A stretch of DNA of 64,000 nt, taken from NCBI GenBank assembly GCA_043228905.1, contig JBHGNT010000021.1:434001-498000 (forward strand). Reading direction: 5' to 3'. Shown here one piece after another: positions 22,283-36,627 of the stretch (its first letter is position 1; every line of letters begins with the position of its first letter). The notes beneath the pieces are model-generated. The model had not been told where the DNA came from. It was given only the letters and a program-made list of their open reading frames with translations, and did not search any database. Source of the stretch: Azolla caroliniana. Its lineage: Eukaryota; Polypodiophyta. The position numbers and the translations under genes were made by a program.

Positions 22283-25136
22283 TAGATATCGTATCTCAAT
22301 AAAAACTCTTTGATTGATGAACATAGTTATGTATGAAAGATAGAGGAGAGGGTACATGCCCTATTGTTGTATAATTTTTTATATTGTATTTTCCCTTGTA
22401 TCAATTCAAATTCTTTTATGAGTAATCATGTGTACGTACATATATTTTTATCTTGGGTTTACTGATAGGGCATATCTTAATGTGGCGAGTAACTTGAGCA
22501 TTTTGATCATCCTGTGTATTCTTGTAGAATGGTTTGAAATTCTTTATCCATTTGAGCTCAGAAAAATCTCCTTATTAATTCATATGAATTTTCAAACATG
22601 GAAGTATATATGTCCATGATGTTCCAATCAAAATTTTACTTTGGACATGTAGTTTGCTGAAGTAGACCCCATGATATGTATTTTGGGTTTGGTGGTCTTC
22701 AACCATCACCATCACCATTACCATCGCCATCGCCTATGCTTTGTTTTTAAAAGAGATGTCATCCCATCAATGTTGGAATTTAAAAGAGACTGATCCTCAT
22801 CTGCATTTTGGTTTAAAAGAGATCCCTACCAAAATTAGACCCAAATTGATTTGACCTTTTGTCAACCAATACCCAAATTGATTGCTACTCCTTATTGAAA
22901 CAACCTTTCCGGGCTCTCTTTATTTCAGAATGACTTGCTTTGCTAGGAAATCGTAGAGATTAGATTGTAGTTGTTGTTGACTCCAATGGATATCGCAATC
23001 CTCTTTTTCTGAAGATCAATTTACAATAATTAAGATGTGTGATTATTTAATTGCTAGTAGGCATGTCATAGTTGATAATTCATCACTCTAATTTTTGAAG
23101 CTTAATTTGTTCATTAGAAGCTCCCTTAATTAGTCAAAATCGTAGGTTTATATCTTAGTTAGAGCTCAATCGCAAAAAATGCTAAATCAATTTACCTTTC
23201 ACCCTAAATATTGATTGTGGTACTCTATGGAGAACATCTTAGAAGAACATATTCTCATAATCCAGTTATTCCGTTGGTAAAGCTATGGCTTCCTCCCTAT
23301 GTGAAAATTAGTTGAAAGGATGGCAAAACTTTCGTAATTAACAATGCCCAAATTTGTGACATAACAAACCAAATGACTTCAACAAGTAGGCTTGCAAGGA
23401 AATGCCAAATTGTGCTTGGTATCTCCTCAATCATTGTAGAAAAACTGGCCCCATTTGAATTTGTTGGTGTTTTAAACCAGCCCGAAAGGTAACCTTGATC
23501 ATCATTGGCTAACCGATGATTTCATGTAGAATTCCAACAATAAAGCCCTATTATGTTGTGATGTTTCCTTCTCAAGATCTATAATTTAATTTCAAATTTG
23601 GTTTGAAGTTGAGAACAGCTACCTCAGAACCTTATAGTTGCACAAGGTTTGTGCTATGTGCTTTAGTAGATAATATGTGTAATGCATCAATTGATTTTTG
23701 TAATGTAGAAGGTTGATATGGTCAGTTGAACAACTTCCAAGCCAACAAGAATAAAGGTGTTGGGGTATTGAATGTAATTGTGAATCAGGTGTATCACATA
23801 TTGCATATTCTCCTATCTATCATAAGTAAATAAAACAATAAATAACCGTAAATTTAAAAGTGTAACATCCTTGCAAGTTGCATGTGTATATCTAGAATTG
23901 AAATTAGTATAAATCATCATCTGCTTGCTACCCGATGATTATCCTATCTTCTCAAACTAATAATACACTATTCAACACATCTTCATGATATAAAAAGTCA
24001 TAAAGTGTTTTCAATGATATAGTCTATTGGTTATTTGTTCACGTCTCAATGTTCATATCCATCATTTGCATTCAACAACAAAAGTAGCCGGCGGGATCGT
24101 GGGTATCTTGTATAGATATTGGTTTGAACAATTTCTTCACGATTGACCGTTCCGAGTTTGTTGCACAAGAGCAAAATACATCATTGACATTGAATTTGCC
24201 TTTACTATTCACTGACTTTCAAAACATTTCTAACATTTGACACAAGCAGATAAATGCATGCATTATTTGGCAATTTGGTAATCTCACCAAAAAACAAAAA
24301 TTGCATAGTGTCTAGGTTGGAATTTCTAGATTGTTGGTGTATTTCCTTGTAGAAGATATTTCCCATGCATGGTTCTTCATACCAAAATATTTCATTAAGA
24401 ACAAACCTTATAAGGATATAAGACCTACGTTCACAATATTTAACTCACTTGTCCGCCTTTCCAAGAATTTATAACATATAAATCCAAAATGTGTCATTGT
24501 TTCATTGTTTCATTGCTTTCAAGAGGACAAATGTGTTATGTTTTGGAAGTTAGTGTTCAAAGAGGCCATCAGCTCAGAATCCTAACTTTATATTTAGGAT
24601 CTTACATTGTGATATTCAAGTGTGTATGTATGCAAGTTCTTGTTCATATTTAAATGAATGTGTGGAGAGGAGAAAAAGGACAATGGTAAGGCACACTATT
24701 CTTGTTCAACTTTATGGATGCTCTTCACATTTATCCATTGGCATCTTCATTTGGTTTTGTTGGTTATGATCTTGTCCAATACAATGTATGTTAGTGCGAA
24801 AAAAAGTCTAATTCTGAATATTGTCCTATAATAATATGGCAATCGGCAAAATGTCCACAAAAAAGTTCAATAAATTAAGGTCCAATTACTATGTAACAAT
24901 TGAGTGAAGAGAAGAGACCAAGTAAGACCAAGTATATTTACGAAGGAAGCAATCTAGACAACAAAAAGTTGCTCAATCAATACATTCAATGGACACTTAA
25001 CCATTATTGGTTTATATGTTATATGCAATAATATCTAACATTGCATAGGCCGTACAATCTACACTTTCCAAAAGGTGCAGCATGAAAGATAAGACTTTAC
25101 ATGTACAATCATAGCATTCTTTCCAAACTTGCGCAC
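22283..25136. other. Intergenic between DUF1223 and the kinase, no gene seen
   Basis: The first part presumably holds the DUF1223 3' UTR (AATAAAA-like signals around 22297-22303). A CCATCACCATCACC triplet run is at about 22701-22730. No coding region is supported on either strand. Confidence 0.5.
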
Positions 25137-25368
25137 TATACCTTTTAACATGCACGTCATTGCATGGATCATGTGCAAAGGATCAAATGAACAGGATGAT
25201 AAAGAAGGGGTTAAAATGTGGGAGTATCATTCAGAAGAAAAACCTAACTTTATACCTTTAACTTGCACATCATTGCATGGATTGCATGTGCAAAGGATAA
25301 AATGAGTAGGACAATCGAGAAGAGGGTTATAGTATGGGAGTACCATTCAGAAGGAAAACCTAACCATA
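25137..25368. repeat. Tandem duplication, about 114-bp unit
   Basis: Two diverged copies start with TATACCTTT(T/A)A at 25137 and 25251 and share CATTGCATGGAT and GGGAGTA.CATTCAGAAG. Confidence 0.8.
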
Positions 25369-25993
25369 TTGTTCATATCCATTTCCTTTTACCATTAAAT
25401 GCATTGCCAAATAAGCAAACTAAATTGTTTTAATGTTACTTGAGCAATTTCTGTAAACGAAGTGTAATAGAGAAGTTATTAGTTTGCTATAATTGCACGT
25501 GTCCTTTCCTAAAATGCACTCGGCTTTAGATCACATACACATAATACACCTTTAAAATACAAATAAGCTCTAATTCTCTGTGCATATATCTCCGTATCTT
25601 TATCATGGTTCAGCACCGTTCAAATAAAAATATATATTGTCTAAGGCGATCAAATCATCCATGGACAAATACATAACCATTCAATATATATATATAACTT
25701 CCATGCAATTGTGGATGACAGTGATGAACTAAATTTGATTCTTTTCTGTTAATCATAAATCATCTAAATTCATCACATGACTACTCTCTGGGCGTGCATG
25801 GAATCCAATGTATCAATGCAGTTTCACACCTTTTTCCTCACTCCCAGGATTCACATTATCCATAACTTCCCATGTTGGTTTCGAAGCTTTTCTTTCTGCA
25901 TACATACTCATAGGCTCAAACATCTATATGTTAAACAAGTCATTTGCCTTTGAAAAACAATTCACTACCAATTAAAAAATGTTTGTTATAACA

Positions 25994-26375
25994 TATTTCT
26001 AACATAAATTATCAATGATTTCATGCATGTGCTGTGCTGATTTCTTTGGAACAAGTGTTAATTGTGCTCAGTTGTGTAACACATTTTCTAAAAAGACTTA
26101 TCAACACCGTTAAGAATTTAACTGCAATTACATCAATAGAGTCACAAGTCATTCAATAGGTTGTGAACAGAAGACATGACATACTTTATTTCTAACATAA
26201 ATTATCAATGATTTCATGCATATGTGCTGTGGTGATATCTTTGGAACAAGTGTTATTGTGCCCAGTTGTGTAACACATTCTAAAGAGAGTTATCAACACT
26301 GTTAAGAATTTAACTGCAAATACATCAATAGAGTTGCGAGCCATTCAATAGGTTGTAAACAGAAGACATGACATC
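25994..26375. repeat. Tandem duplication, 193-bp unit, 3' of the kinase gene
   Basis: Copies 25994-26186 and 26187-26375 share most bases (TTTCTAACATAAATTATCAA start, GAAGACATGACAT end). They lie about 315 bp beyond the kinase stop codon. Confidence 0.88.
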
Positions 26376-26689
26376 TTTTATTTCCCTTTCACAAAAATGT
26401 AGACAATTCAGGTTATAAAAGATCATGGTCTTGAATCTCATAATATTTACCTCCCCAGGAAATACACAAGGCATTTACAATTGATCTCAAATGATGTACA
26501 TCCCCAGAGGATTGTATCCACTTAGGGAATGATGTACATAATGCAAAGATTTCCGAGACCCTTAATAAAGACACTCGGAGACTATCACCATTCTTGATAG
26601 CTCTTTCATGTACCCTAAACAATATGCAATTATAAAATAGAACAATAGCGTAACCAATCCTCAACTAAAAATACCTTCAAGAACACAAG

Positions 26690-29600
26690 TCAGCTGAAGC
26701 TTGGCTTCCTCTTCAAAGCTGAAAAGAAGCCACCTTTTTTCTTCTCCTTTTCTTCTTCCGCGATGGTGACCTACAAATTAACTGCTTCATGATCAGGGAA
26801 GTGCTTTTTTTCATTCCAGGTTTTTAGAAGCCATTGCAATGAATGAAAACGAAATAGGATCATATAATAAGACCTCTTTCAGAAAATCCCGAAGAAGGCT
26901 TGTGATTTCCGAAAACTCAGGACGTTCAGCAGGATTCTGTTTCCAACAATGGAGAAGTAGATCAGCGAGTTTCGGATGGACATTCTTGGGGATGGTTGGG
27001 CGTAATCCCTGCACAACTTTATAGAATTAATCATTCAAAAGTGGCATACAAATCGCTCTATCTGATGTGAGTGGTGTAAATAGTAAGGATGTGTCTGATT
27101 TAGCAAACAAGTTCTTATGCTGTCTGTTAATGGGGTGGCATCTATTGTCATCTGTGACAACAGAGGATAGGAGGCAGTGTTCAAACACCCCACCTGTGGT
27201 TTAAGGCAAGCTTTGAGTAGGAAAACATTAACTTCATCAATACAACAAAAAAATGTGCCATTTTCCTACTCGTCGAACCTTTTGTACCACTCCGACAGCC
27301 GCTTGCAATGGCGTTAAGTGGTCATAGGGTAACTGCAATACAAAACAAAGGATTACACTACTCAGGAGTGCTATGCAGTGGGTGAGTATTACATATATGC
27401 ATACATAAAGTCAACACCACAACACCTTGCCAGTCAACAACTCCCACATGACTATTCCGAAACTGAATACATCAGCTTTATGATCATAAGGTTGGTGCTC
27501 AATAACCTGTTGAATATGACACAGTCATTTATCAGGAAAGAAATAATCAGAAAGCATATTATTAACATATAGCCTATACTAATACTTAGATGTATATATT
27601 TTTGGGAAGAGGACACATCAAACAAAGGCGTGGCAGAATGGCAGGGATAGAAAGATGGCCATCTTCAGTGACTAGAAAATATTGTTTGAAATTTGATGTG
27701 GGCTTCTGAAGAGTGAAAAATTCTCTGGGTGTTTTTTATCTACAGGAAAAATATTAACTAAATGAGAAATCCTACAGTATCCCAGACTCTAGGTGCATAC
27801 CTAGCAGCACATGCTTACCTCAGGAGCCATCCATCTATAAGTGCCAGTCTCTGCTGTCATCACACCACTTTGCGATTGGACACGGGCTACTCCAAAATCT
27901 GCAACCTTAATAACCTGGATATATCGTAATCAATTACGTTCTTAGACTTTCATTTATTGCAAATATTATCTAACAAAAATTACACAATCTCAAAATATAG
28001 ATTGATGTGTTACTTGAATTACCTCATGCTCATCAATTAAAAGATTTGCTGCCTTGAGATCTCTATGGATGATATTACATTGATGCAGAAAATCCATCCC
28101 TTTTGAAATATCAATTGCTACCTTAAGCAGATTTGGTAGCTTGAATGAACCATGTTTCTTATGCAAATGGTCATAAACACTCCCTCCTGACATGAATTCT
28201 ATTTTTTGATTCAATGAAACATCATGAGAATCTTTCAAGTAACAAAGTACAAACACAATTGAGTCAGCAGAAACCAATCCAAATATTATCACCTGTAACA
28301 ATACATAAATTGGGAGGTCGGGTGCATGCACCAATGAACTGTACAACATTCTTGTGACGAACTTTCCTGAAAGATTAAAAACAAAACATAAATGGTGTCT
28401 ACAGTCTGATAAAAGATTTTTCTCATACAATCATGCACGTGAAGCCTAAACTTGAGGATCAGATAGTAAAAACTTCAGCTTTAGATTAAGAAAATTGAAC
28501 CCATGTACTCCAAATATCACATTACTTCAGAACTTAACTAGTGGTTTACCCAAATGTTGTTGTGCAAGAAGGAAACTCATTGGACTATTTCAAATGAATT
28601 ATCACTGTGGAAAGATTCTTATCCTAGTGCTTTAAGACAGGCCAAATAATAATTTATTAAGATTGTTTTCTAATAGCACCTCATGATAGAGACTTCCTGA
28701 GCAAATTCCTTCTGCAGATCTTTGTTTAAACGCTCCGGTTTCAAGACTTTAATGGCCACATCTTGTCCACAGTATGTACCCCTAAACCTGCATTGAATTT
28801 GCAAAATATCCATTTTCAATGTTCAAATAAAGTCTTAAATGTAAGGAAGAGTTAGTACTCACAGATCTCCGAATGATCCACTTGCCACTTTATTGCCATA
28901 TCTAAGTAGGTTAGGATCAATCTCCCAGTCATCAGTGCCGTCAGATGGGATGCTCAAAAACTCATCTGCTGCCCTTTTAGCATCTGGCATTGCCTCATCA
29001 CTAGAATCTTTTGTCCAAATTTTCTTCTGTTGACAATAGAAATAAACAACTAGAATGCTTGCCATTGATCAAAATTTTATATTACTACCCAAACTGGGAT
29101 ATGTCAGCCTTTTTAAAAGTGCACATCAGCATGTACATCTGCCTAGTCACCATCACTACCATGTTATTTGAATTTTGGATCTACCCTTGAATTGTGGAAG
29201 GACACATTTATGAAAAAAGGAATGATGCTGAATAATTTATTACCCTCTGGCAAACTCATGGGGAACCTTATATGTACATGATCATGAATGAACCTTAGCA
29301 GCCAAATTATTTTATTATAAACGAAGATATATTAAAACTAAAATCTACACAATCCCATTTCAGCTACATGATAAGAATATAAAAGGCTGCTCATCAATGC
29401 ACATACCTCTGAATCAGCTATTGTATTCCACAATTGGTGTTGTAATTCTTCTGTGTCCTATATAAAATACATTCATTGCTGACATTTCACACCCAAAGAA
29501 AAAATAATAGAAAATGGCAATTACTATATGAGACTTGGTAATGCATTTGGTAATGAATCCTGTACCTCAGTTGGCCAACCATCTACTAGAAAAACATCTA

Positions 29601-32600
29601 AAGAATATCCATCATCTGTTGAGAATACATGAGCTTCACGAATGTTGAGTCCAACTTCTGCAAGCACAGATGATAACTGCGCATGCAACGCAGCTGTGAC
29701 TATAATCACAGATAGTATGGCATGATAATTTTATTGCAGAAATTCTTGCTCTCAACCTTCTTTACAACATTGATTTTACCTCACTAAGAAGCTTTGGTTT
29801 ATCCATTGTCGAAAAGGTAACTTCATGCATGGGTACATGATATCTTAATAATCCAACAAAAAAAGGTTTCTTTTAATACAAAGGGCATCAAGATGAAGAA
29901 TGATGGACACATATACATGCAAGCCCAGATATGCTGACACTTCTCGTAAAGATTACATAACATAGGTGCATCTTACTTGGGTGAAGAATGAAGACCATTA
30001 GCAATGCTAGATCTATCATTATCGATTCCTGAGGGCTTGATCATCTCTACTGCCAATGCTTCTAAACTTGCGAAAGTGCCGAATGAAGGAGGACCAGGCA
30101 TACTGACACAAGAAGATTTAAGTTTATCAATACATTGAATCAGAAAGATAAAATTTCCTTCAATATTGCAATACCTTGGCTTGGCAATGCCCCCAATATC
30201 TTCTTTCCCCGATGAATTCTCTAAAACATTTACTTCTGAAGCATCCAGTCCAGTGGGCACAACCTATACTCAACACACTCATAGAGTAAATTCAGCAAGA
30301 TGCAGACTAGAGTCAAAATAAAGTAAATATACACAAACTGTTGCATTTATTTTTAAGGATATACTGCGATAATTTATTCAGCCCATACTTCAATTATTTT
30401 CTAGGTCATTAATTTATATGCTAATTAAGAATCTAGAGATGATTATGGAAATTTAAAATCCCTACTATAAGTCGTGCAAAAATAGGACGAGAAAATTAAG
30501 ATCCTTAATTAAATACAGGTTCATAACACCATTTTGAACATGTCCAATGGAGAAAAAGGGGAAATGCTTACATGGATAGATCTAACATGGACAATGGGGG
30601 GGGCAGTTTTATTAGTTCTTGCCAATTCCAGTAATCTCTTGTGCCCCAAAACATCTTCAGCTCTCTCAGGATTGACATCCATAGCGTACCTGCAATGAAA
30701 GTCCTTGGTCTCCGTTTCTTGTAGAAAGATATTGTATTGTTCTAATATATACAAAACGCGCACATGATCTTAGCTCTCTCTCACACACTATATTGTTGCT
30801 TTGTGGACTTCAAATAAGCATTTGATACTGTATCATGGAGTGGGCTTTCGAAAAGAATGATGGAGATCAGAGAGCCAATAGAATATAAAACAGCTGTAGC
30901 ATGATTTTATGAGCATGTCAGGTGCAATTGAAAATGAATAGTGGTTTCTTGAAGTACTTTTTGAGCAACATGGGGGTCAAGCAATGGAGTCCACTCTCTC
31001 CCACACTCTTTGGTCTATGTATCGATAAACTTGAAGAAATAGTAAACAAGGCTGCAAAAGAAGAAGGATTGGATGGCGCAAAACTCATGCATGAGCTTGT
31101 TTTTCTACTCCTATATTCCAACAATGTTGTTTTATTCTCCTATAACATTTTATCAAATCAGTGGACTAAATGTTAATATGGACAAAACAAAAATGATGGC
31201 AATCAAGGCAATACAAAAGTGTCCAGGATAATTCATCAATTCCAGGAAATACAACACCCAAGAAAAGGCAATAAAGTCATAGCTATATATACAGGACAAT
31301 TCCAGGGAATACAACACCCAAGAAAACAGATCCATCAATAAAAAACTGGCCTGACATAGCACAAGAATGTACTGACAACATAAGGCTGTGCTATTGATAA
31401 AAATTGATGTTCTGTAGACAGTGGGCATATATGCAGGGGTAGCATATCATCAACGGGATTAGGAACATTGTTAGATTTCCTTAAACAATCATGGCTCCAG
31501 TCTCTGAAGACTCCTTGTCTGGCCGTATTCATAGAAGTTTTGGGTGCCATCATCAGCACTAACAGGTTGAAACACACTCTAATACACTGGCAGTAAAGTA
31601 CACTCTCATAGTGAACTTTACCATGATAACAATAGAGGTAACCCCAGTCTCTGCACATAGCATCTTTTGCTCAAGCTTGTACAATAGGTTATATAAGCAG
31701 AGGACCCATGATAAAGACAGACAATGACATGCTGACTAGCACAGATAATGACAATGGCACTGGAACACCATCAACATTAACAAGATGATAAACACCCTAA
31801 CGAACGGGCAGTAAAGTGCACTATCATATTATGAACTTTACCAAGATAACGAAGGAGGTAACCCCAGTTTCTCCACATAACATCCTTTGCTCAAGCTTGT
31901 AGCATGGGTTATATAGGCAGATGATCCAGAAAATAAAGACAGACAATGACATGTTGAGATTCTTCCAAAGATTACAGAGTACGCTATTTTAGTAAATACT
32001 TGGAATGGAAGTATGTGAACCCAAGCTACTAAATTCTGTAAGACTTGGTGTATAAACATTTTTCATATATAGGTTGCTTCACTTTGACAGAGTCCGTCTA
32101 TGTAATTAATGATAGGATTGACCAAAGCGAAGTCCAGGTTATTACCAAAAGTCTATCTCTTGTTCCAAAGGTGAAGGTTGGATGAGCTTGATCATAAATA
32201 TGGATGTTTAATTGCTACCAGCCTTAGAAACATTATCAAGCAGTGGATCTCCTAACAAAGAGAATAACATAATTTAACATAAAATTAAAGAAATTAAATA
32301 AGCGCACTAATAACCCTCTGACCTAACCAATTCCCTAAGCTAAGATCAGCCAGTAACCTAGGTGACTTTTGCACATCCCGTAGAGACCCATGTTGAAGAC
32401 TAGTGCATCAAGAAACATCCATACCACTGCAACCGTAAGAGGGTTGATCCAATCACATAACAGGGAGAAAAAGATGTGCAGAAGGGTAACTGGCCCTCTA
32501 CATGATATTAAACACCCAAGTATGTGCATGGAATATGTCAATGTCCAGCACTATAGCTATCCAGACAGGATATCGACAAAAGGCCAATTGCCCTATCTGT

Positions 32601-33794
32601 AACCTAAATTCAACTACACAATAGAAAAGTTTTCGAACAAACATGGCCTGGGAAAATCTCCAAAAGTTCCACAGTCACAGAAGGTTATCATATAAAGGGG
32701 ATACTTACATACTCAATAAGAAAGGGCATATGTAATTATCATAAAAAGGGGTGTTAATTTAGAACTTGAATACATGTGATATACAGATTTTAAGTATAGT
32801 TACCCCATGCAAATCAAGTAAAGACACCAACTTGAATGGTTAAACCTGCTGTAGAATATCATCTAAAAATGTGTAGACACTATCAACCTTAATCCATATA
32901 GCATAGCAAATGTTACAAGTAAATTTTTTGATAGTATCTCAAAGACAGATGTGGACATATCAGTTGAAATGAATATGAACTCATACAAAATAAATAAATA
33001 ACAAACATAACTTCAATGATTTAGTTTGCGTTACAATTATAATATGAAAATAGCACATGGTCATATTTATGATCTCATTCAAATAAAATTTAGGAAAGGC
33101 TCAATGGAATGTTTAATCCTAAACCATATTATCCTAAAGCATGAATTCATTTCAATCTGATAGAGCAAAAATTAATTGAAATGCTAAACCACACAGGTAG
33201 ATATAGAGCAAAAATTAATTAATTAACCAGAAATGAGTAGAAACTTGGGCAAATCAGATAAAAATAATATAAAATGAATGCATGAAAAATATCATATGAT
33301 CATATTCTGACGAAATGTTTAACCCCTAACCCCTGACTCACATACCTTACCACATGTTCATACATGTGACCAAATCATTTGTTCCCATCAAATGACCAGA
33401 ATTCATGCACATCTAAGTAAGACGAAAATTAACCACGAAACGTTTGAAACTCAAAACACCTAATATCATTTTGGTCATATAAAATGAACTGAACTCGTGC
33501 AAACATGAGAAAGACATAAATAAACTGAAATGTGCAAATAATCCTCAACCCTATGAACCCTACTAGGCCGTACCTGACAGGTAGATGCTGGAAATGGGCA
33601 TGGAGGCCTTCTACGAACCCGGGACTATCCACAGCTTCATGTCCAGATTCTCGGAGCCTTTCAATAATCTCATTGCATACGTCCTTCTTTTGGCGGATCT
33701 GCTTTTCAGTCGTATTCCCGAAGCTCGTTCGAGAAAAGCCCACTGTTTCTTCTTTGCTTTTAGTATGATTATGATTACGAAATTCTGCTTCCAT
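26690..33794 (-). CDS. STY46-like: ACT-domain Ser/Thr/Tyr protein kinase, STY8/STY17/STY46 type (Raf-like)
   Basis: Sixteen GT-AG exons, all phases consistent, give 582 aa: 33794-33574, 30689-30572, 30263-30175, 30102-29977, 29843-29780, 29676-29566, 29457-29407, 29026-28863, 28787-28680, 28366-28293, 28198-28023, 27914-27819, 27506-27426, 27332-27279, 27008-26874, 26770-26690. The N-terminus has [21 protein letters not shown] (about 71-91, hyphen-free join over intron 1). An ACT domain spans about 190-243 ([20 protein letters not shown]). The kinase domain is complete: glycine loop VASGSFGD (307-314), VAIK Lys328, HRDLKAAN (Asp422), DFG (440-442), APE (464-466). The tail [10 protein letters not shown] is also typical. 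Arabidopsis relatives are about 545-575 aa and phosphorylate chloroplast transit peptides in the cytosol, so a similar role is likely here. Intron 1 (2,884 bp) holds a LINE fragment. Which STY member it is cannot be decided. Confidence 0.95.
30775..31210 (+). mobile_element. LINE reverse-transcriptase fragment in kinase intron 1
   Basis: Conceptual frames read FVDFK-stop-AFDTVSW, then [32 protein letters not shown] and [12 protein letters not shown] in order. This is the palm region of a non-LTR reverse transcriptase. The catalytic YADD motif is replaced by YSNN and an in-frame stop interrupts the Asp motif, so the fragment is dead. It lies antisense to the kinase. Confidence 0.85.
31225..31330. 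repeat. Short direct repeat in kinase intron 1, about 75 bp
   Basis: AATACAACACCCAAGAAAA occurs near 31247 and 31310, with a shared ACAATTCCAGG-like lead-in. Confidence 0.7.
31585..31960. repeat. Diverged direct duplication in kinase intron 1
   Basis: A segment with GCAGTAAAGT.CACT, GAGGTAACCCCAGT and TGCTCAAGCTTGTA occurs near 31591-31700 and again near 31809-31925, about 220-230 bp apart. The remainder of intron 1 to 33573 shows no recognisable element. Confidence 0.75.
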
Positions 33795-34190
33795 AGAAAA
33801 AACCTAATTTTTTTATTATTATTATTACAAAAGACTGAGGGCAAAAGTAGAAACTTAAGAAAGGGAAGGGAGTGGGTAGTTTGGAATTAGGGACAGACTC
33901 AGGCGCGGGAAAGCTGAAACCCTGAAATTCTGTGAGAAATGAGAGAAGAAAACCAAGGTTTATCGAGAGCTTTGGGATGAAACCCAAATGAGAGGGAGAT
34001 TTGTCTGTGCAACCATGAGATTAGGGCAGGAACAGAGGAGATATTTGTTGTTGCAGGGGATGTGGGCCTTGAGCCAACAAACCTCTAATAATTGGAAAAG
34101 AGAAATATTATTATATTTTGGTGGTGTAGTGAGACGAGAAGTCAATAGGCAAGTGGATCAAGATCCTAGGAATCGCCACTCAGTTTGATT
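33795..34190 (-). promoter_or_regulatory. Probable 5' UTR and promoter region of the ACT kinase
   Basis: It lies directly upstream of the kinase ATG. It includes a T-rich leader with an ATT-repeat (about 33812-33827) and is less AT-rich at 33840-33920 than the surroundings. No confident TATA box or start site can be assigned by eye. Confidence 0.35.
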
Positions 34191-34387
34191 GACCCGCGGA
34201 AGATCCATCCAGGCATATGATCCTCGTTACTATTAATCACACCTATGTCAATGAATCGATCTATCGGGTCGACGATTCTCGCCTCTATCCTGAATGACTT
34301 ACTGGATGCTAAATGATGCTTGTCATTATCTCATAATGGGGATGAATGGTTAGATCAGCAATAGAGAATCCTTGTTGTTATCGCATT

Positions 34388-34390
<3 letters not shown>

Positions 34391-34421
<31 letters not shown>
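34391..34421. repeat. GA microsatellite
   Basis: About 15 uninterrupted GA dinucleotides. Confidence 0.95.
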
Positions 34422-34423
<2 letters not shown>

Positions 34424-36627
34424 TTGGTCGGTCAATTGATTGGCAATGGAGGATCGTTGTCTTGATTCCTTAAACGAGATTGAGGGAGTTTGATTAGCAT
34501 TTGAGGATGCTTGTAGCTATCTCAAAAAACAAATCTTCGTTGGTCGATGATTAGTGATCATTGTTAGTATCTTATAAACAAGGGAATTGAGTTGCTTGAC
34601 ATGATTAGTGATCATTGTCACTATCGCATAGCAAGGAGGATTATTTGATCAATTAACTTTTGGTGGAGGATCCTTGTCACTCTTGGCAAGTGATTTTATC
34701 AACTAATCAATAGTGGAGAATCCTTTCATATGATCTCCTAGACAAAGTAAACTGCCATTGATTGATGATGTAGTATCTTCATCACTAAGGCATCTTATGA
34801 GTTTGAGAAAAAATAATTAAGAATATACTATTGAAAGTAATATCATCATAAGGAATCAAGGGTGAAAGTGTTTGAGCATGTAAGAAGGTCCAATATGAAA
34901 TGCACAAGACATGCATACCTCTTATATGTTACATATATAATCTCTACTAGCAAAGTTTTACTTCAACTAAATCTTGACATTCAATGCCTCCTATATTCCA
35001 TAATGATTGCCAACATGCTAGAGTTGCTATTGTTGTTTCACAAAATCTTCTATCCACCTAGGATTTAGCCTTTGAGATGCTCTTGGTCTAGGTTAAATAC
35101 CTTACCCTTTCGTAATCAAAGGTTGATTCTTTTAGCTCATCATTTCTTGTCTAAGGTTGAGTCCATATTCATGAAATTAGCTTCTCATAAACCCTTTTGC
35201 CTCCAACACATCAAAATTAGACACAAATAAGTTAATCCTTTTCTTCAAAGCTTTTGTGGACCGAATTCTTGTTTTGATATCTTGATGAATAAATATGCCT
35301 TAAAGGTAATGGTAGTTTTTTATAAAATTGTATTTTTCTACAAAAGTCATGGCTAAGTAATTGTAGAGTTTTTCAACTAGAAATGCAAGTACTATGGATA
35401 TAAATTATAATAATGGACATATTTGAAGCCACAGCTGTAACATTGTGAAGCGTACTTTTTTATTTTTGCACTTTCTTGTTGAAATATTTAATTTATGAGA
35501 AGATTTTCACACGGAAGTAACTTACAAAGTGGACATGAAGATCTAATCTTTAGCATCATGATTCTTATATTGCTTCTAATCTCTTTTGGAGGGTGTACTT
35601 TGAAATCCTCCTTTATAAAGTATCTCCTCCTCTACTTGTTCTTTTATCGATATGAAAGTTTTAATTGCTTCAAATGTTTGTGTTACATTCAAAAACCCAA
35701 GACATCAAATCTTAATCCAATCCAAGTCATTGACTATTAAAGCTGACATTGTTCCATACTTTCATTTGTTACCAACTTTTCTACAAAATATCATGGAACC
35801 TATCATCTTATATAATTGAAGAAACAAAATATTATCGATTATGCTTTGCATCTTAATATAATCCAATCCCATCACCTATTAAAAGTTTACATCATACCAT
35901 ATTCCCATTTGTTACTAATTCTTCTAGAAACACCATTGGATCTATGAAATCATAATTGAAGGAACAAATGTTATTGATTTTGCTTCCTTGAAATTGGAGC
36001 ACAATTAAGATGATTTCAAACATTTTGCTAAATGGCATTGAGAGATTTGTGGTTAGGTATGGGTATAAGAACAAATTATGGCACACATCATATTGGGACT
36101 AGATCATATAGGGGTATACAAAAATGTATGTCTGTCATCTAATCTCTACTCTTGTAAGGATGATTTTTGGTTTACCATATCCTGCTGGCAAGTGTATGAG
36201 TCATCCTCTTTTTGTTAATTGACAATGCTCACAAGGAAGCTCAATGCTTGGTTATGAGAACAAAGCTTTTTTCACACCAAGTTATTGCTTCTGTCTCTGA
36301 AGTAGAAGTGATGGGTTCAATTCTTCATTGCATCCTATACTTCCTATGAAGTCGATAAAGCAGATTCTCCTCGTGGGTTTTCTTTTTCATGAAATGATTT
36401 ATAGGAAACTGGAACAGATATCATGCAAAAAGAGACATTTTCAAATGATTGATGTGATAAAGGCTGGAAATGACATCTGCATATACATGAATGGATTACC
36501 TGAGACAAAGAAAATAAGCCAAATGAATTTGTAGTGCAAGAAGAAAGTCATGGTGAATTAAACATTTTACTCAGAACTACATTATGAATGCCCAACATAT
36601 GCCACATGTACCAATGCAAAATATTTT
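34422..36627. other. Intergenic up to the gap, no gene seen
   Basis: Degenerate GATTAGTGATCATTGTCACTATC-type repeats (parts of a roughly 75-bp theme) occur at about 34430-34760. The rest holds only short frames without recognisable domains. Confidence 0.4.
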
